Origin: an uncultured Pelagimonas sp.
GTDB taxonomy: Bacteria > Pseudomonadota > Alphaproteobacteria > Rhodobacterales > Rhodobacteraceae
Length of the DNA stretch: 64,000 bases
Reading direction: 5' to 3'
Assembly: GCF_947498515.1 (NCBI RefSeq)
Contig: NZ_CANMKO010000002.1
Span: 124,001 to 188,000, forward strand
Each line of letters begins with the position of its first letter. The first letter of the stretch is position 1. Below the pieces are notes generated by a model that did not search any database, had not been told where the DNA came from, and saw nothing but the letters and a program-made list of their open reading frames with translations. This document shows, in pieces, positions 62,873 to 64,000 of the stretch. A program made the translations under genes and the position numbers.

Positions 62873-64000
62873 CTATCTTTGACTGATTTTTAACCAAATT
62901 CCGTCCCTTGCGCGCACGGTCAAATGCGCCTCGGGGACCGGGTCGCGCCCCTCTACCCGCTCAACCTTGAGATCACGCAGCAAGAGCGACAGTAAAAGCA
63001 CCCCCTCGACCATGGCAAACCCCGCCCCCGTACACACACGCGGCCCGGCGGAAAACGGCATATAGGCGTCCCGCCCACAGGTCTTGGCCTCTTCCCCCTG
63101 CCATCGCTCGGGTTTGAAGGCATCCGGGTCGGACCAAATGCGTTCATGACGATGCAAATGCCATGGGCTTAGGACAATTTGCGACCCCGTCGGCACATCA
63201 CGGTCGCGAAACCGCTCAGGACAGGTCGTTTCCCTCACCATCATCGGCACAGGAGGATAGAGCCGCAGCGTTTCGCGAAACACATCGCGGCACAGGCGCA
63301 GTTTCGACATCTCGGAAAAGGCCCCGGTCAATTGCGCGTCCTGCGCTTCTTTGGAGACTTTGTCTTGCCACTCCGGATACATCGCCATCAGATAGAGGCC
63401 CCAGCCCAAGGCGCTGGCACTGGTTTCGTGACCCGCCAAAAAGAAGATCGCCACCTGATCCACCATCTCCTCAGCTGAAAATGTCTCACCCGTTTCTGGG
63501 TCTTGGGTCGTCATGATCTTGGTGGCCAGATCATCGGGCGCGGTGCCGTCCTTGATTGCTTGCATGCGTTGATCGGTGAGCTGGCCAATGAGATCACGAA
63601 TGCGTTTGGCCGAGGCTTTGGTATCCTTGCGGAAAAACCGCGGCATCCAGCGTGGCATCGGCAAAAAAGCCGCGAGGTTCAAGATCGGTTGGCTACGTTG
63701 ATAGGCGCGAAATTCGTGGAACACCGCGCTGGCGATGTCATCCTCGATTGGGATGGAAAACAGGGTGCGAAAGATCACATCCGCCGCCGCGTGGCTGGCA
63801 AGTTCTTCGACTTCGACAACCGATCCCACCTGCCCGGCCAGCCGCGTTTGTGCCGCCAAACTCGCGGCCCACATTGCCGGGAAGGTATCGCGCAACCGCC
63901 CACCTTCAAACGCCGGATCAATGATGCGGCGTTGGCGTTTCCATGTTTCGCCATTGGTCAAAAACACCGAATTGCCAAGCAACGGCCGCAGGCCTTCGGA
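62873..64000 (-). CDS. Cytochrome P450, 5' end outside the window
   Basis: At least 375 codons of a P450; the frame continues past base 64000, so roughly 80 N-terminal residues are missing. TTG 63980-63982 is not the likely start. The I-helix motif is LAGHETSASALGW, the ExxR is FRETLRLYPPVP, PERW is present, and the heme loop is PFSAGPRVCTGAGFAMVEG with the axial Cys. It resembles the CYP4-like fatty-acid group in its PPVPMMVRE segment. Substrate is not known. Downstream bases to 62738 hold no gene, only an imperfect inverted repeat near 62850-62875. Confidence 0.9.
   Translation of the reverse strand, partial: SEGLRPLLGNSVFLTNGETWKRQRRIIDPAFEGGRLRDTFPAMWAASLAAQTRLAGQVGSVVEVEELASHAAADVIFRTLFSIPIEDDIASAVFHEFRAYQRSQPILNLAAFLPMPRWMPRFFRKDTKASAKRIRDLIGQLTDQRMQAIKDGTAPDDLATKIMTTQDPETGETFSAEEMVDQVAIFFLAGHETSASALGWGLYLMAMYPEWQDKVSKEAQDAQLTGAFSEMSKLRLCRDVFRETLRLYPPVPMMVRETTCPERFRDRDVPTGSQIVLSPWHLHRHERIWSDPDAFKPERWQGEEAKTCGRDAYMPFSAGPRVCTGAGFAMVEGVLLLSLLLRDLKVERVEGRDPVPEAHLTVRARDGIWLKISQR

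Noticed and set aside
62850-62875. Terminator of the P450 gene
   Set aside because: The inverted repeat is imperfect and on the P450 strand is followed by an A run, not a T run.

Overview
The window reads as chromosome of a marine Rhodobacterales (Roseobacter-group) alphaproteobacterium. This rests on gene order and family content: lptF-lptG-lptD-surA-pdxA-rsmA, prfA-prmC-DUF4167, fabD-fabG-acpP, rpsF-rpsR-rplI with an acidic L9 tail, glnB-glnA, pntAB, tatABC followed by a DUF815 ATPase, a Hint_2/RTX protein, DUF3445 and isoquinoline-oxidoreductase-type molybdoenzyme genes. The assignment is by recognition, not by database search. I see no rRNA operon, integrase, insertion sequence, prophage or CRISPR array. 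One tRNA, tRNA-Leu(UAG), is present.

Layout. 1-10 kb: the end of a retropepsin-like protease, holC and pepA, then a tight envelope/maturation cluster (lptF, lptG, lptD, surA, pdxA, rsmA). 9.8-10.4 kb: a non-coding stretch with a decayed reading frame. 10.4-17.4 kb: a minus-strand block with DUF4167, prmC, prfA, DUF1499, agmatinase and two tandem M20 amidohydrolases. 17.5-24.3 kb: mazG, an iron-binding protein gene behind an exact Fur-type box, acpP/fabG/fabD, a cytochrome b561-YceI fusion and a free YceI protein. 24.5-38 kb: ribosomal genes, a soluble PAS chemoreceptor, trigger factor, PilZ, tRNA-Leu, a small degenerate Hint protein, nnrDE, glnB-glnA, a papain-like lipoprotein and a lytic transglycosylase. 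38-46 kb: a two-TM protein, DUF3445, Nudix, an endonuclease/exonuclease/phosphatase protein, an alpha/beta hydrolase-OsmC fusion and pntBA. 46-55 kb: a methyltransferase-like membrane protein, a beta-lactamase-fold protein with an altered metal site, an SDR, a TetR-controlled iorAB pair, an RTX-Hint protein and a glutamine-amidotransferase-like hydrolase. 55-64 kb: an FAD reductase, an ATPase, tatCBA, a WYL regulator, a heme-binding chemoreceptor, class I aldolase and a cut-off cytochrome P450.

The most unusual signals are not genes. (1) Four copies of a double-palindrome element, each two palindromes of 20-21 bp separated by exactly two bases, all sit in short gaps between co-directional genes. 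Their arms change in a compensatory way. (2) A 17-bp inverted repeat immediately upstream of agmatinase has as its whole loop a perfect four-tract G-quadruplex motif (C-rich on the mRNA strand). (3) A 66-nt long-stem structure lies between tig and the PilZ gene. (4) Tandem GC-rich stem-loops form the leader of acpP. Several proteins keep a fold but have lost catalytic residues: an ImmA/IrrE-like protein, a beta-lactamase-fold protein and a Hint_2 protein.

Functional links: the Lpt proteins and SurA serve outer-membrane LPS assembly. The Tat system would export the twin-arginine IorB. glnB-glnA and pntAB are core nitrogen and NADPH functions. Two chemoreceptors and a PilZ protein point to a motile or surface-responsive lifestyle.
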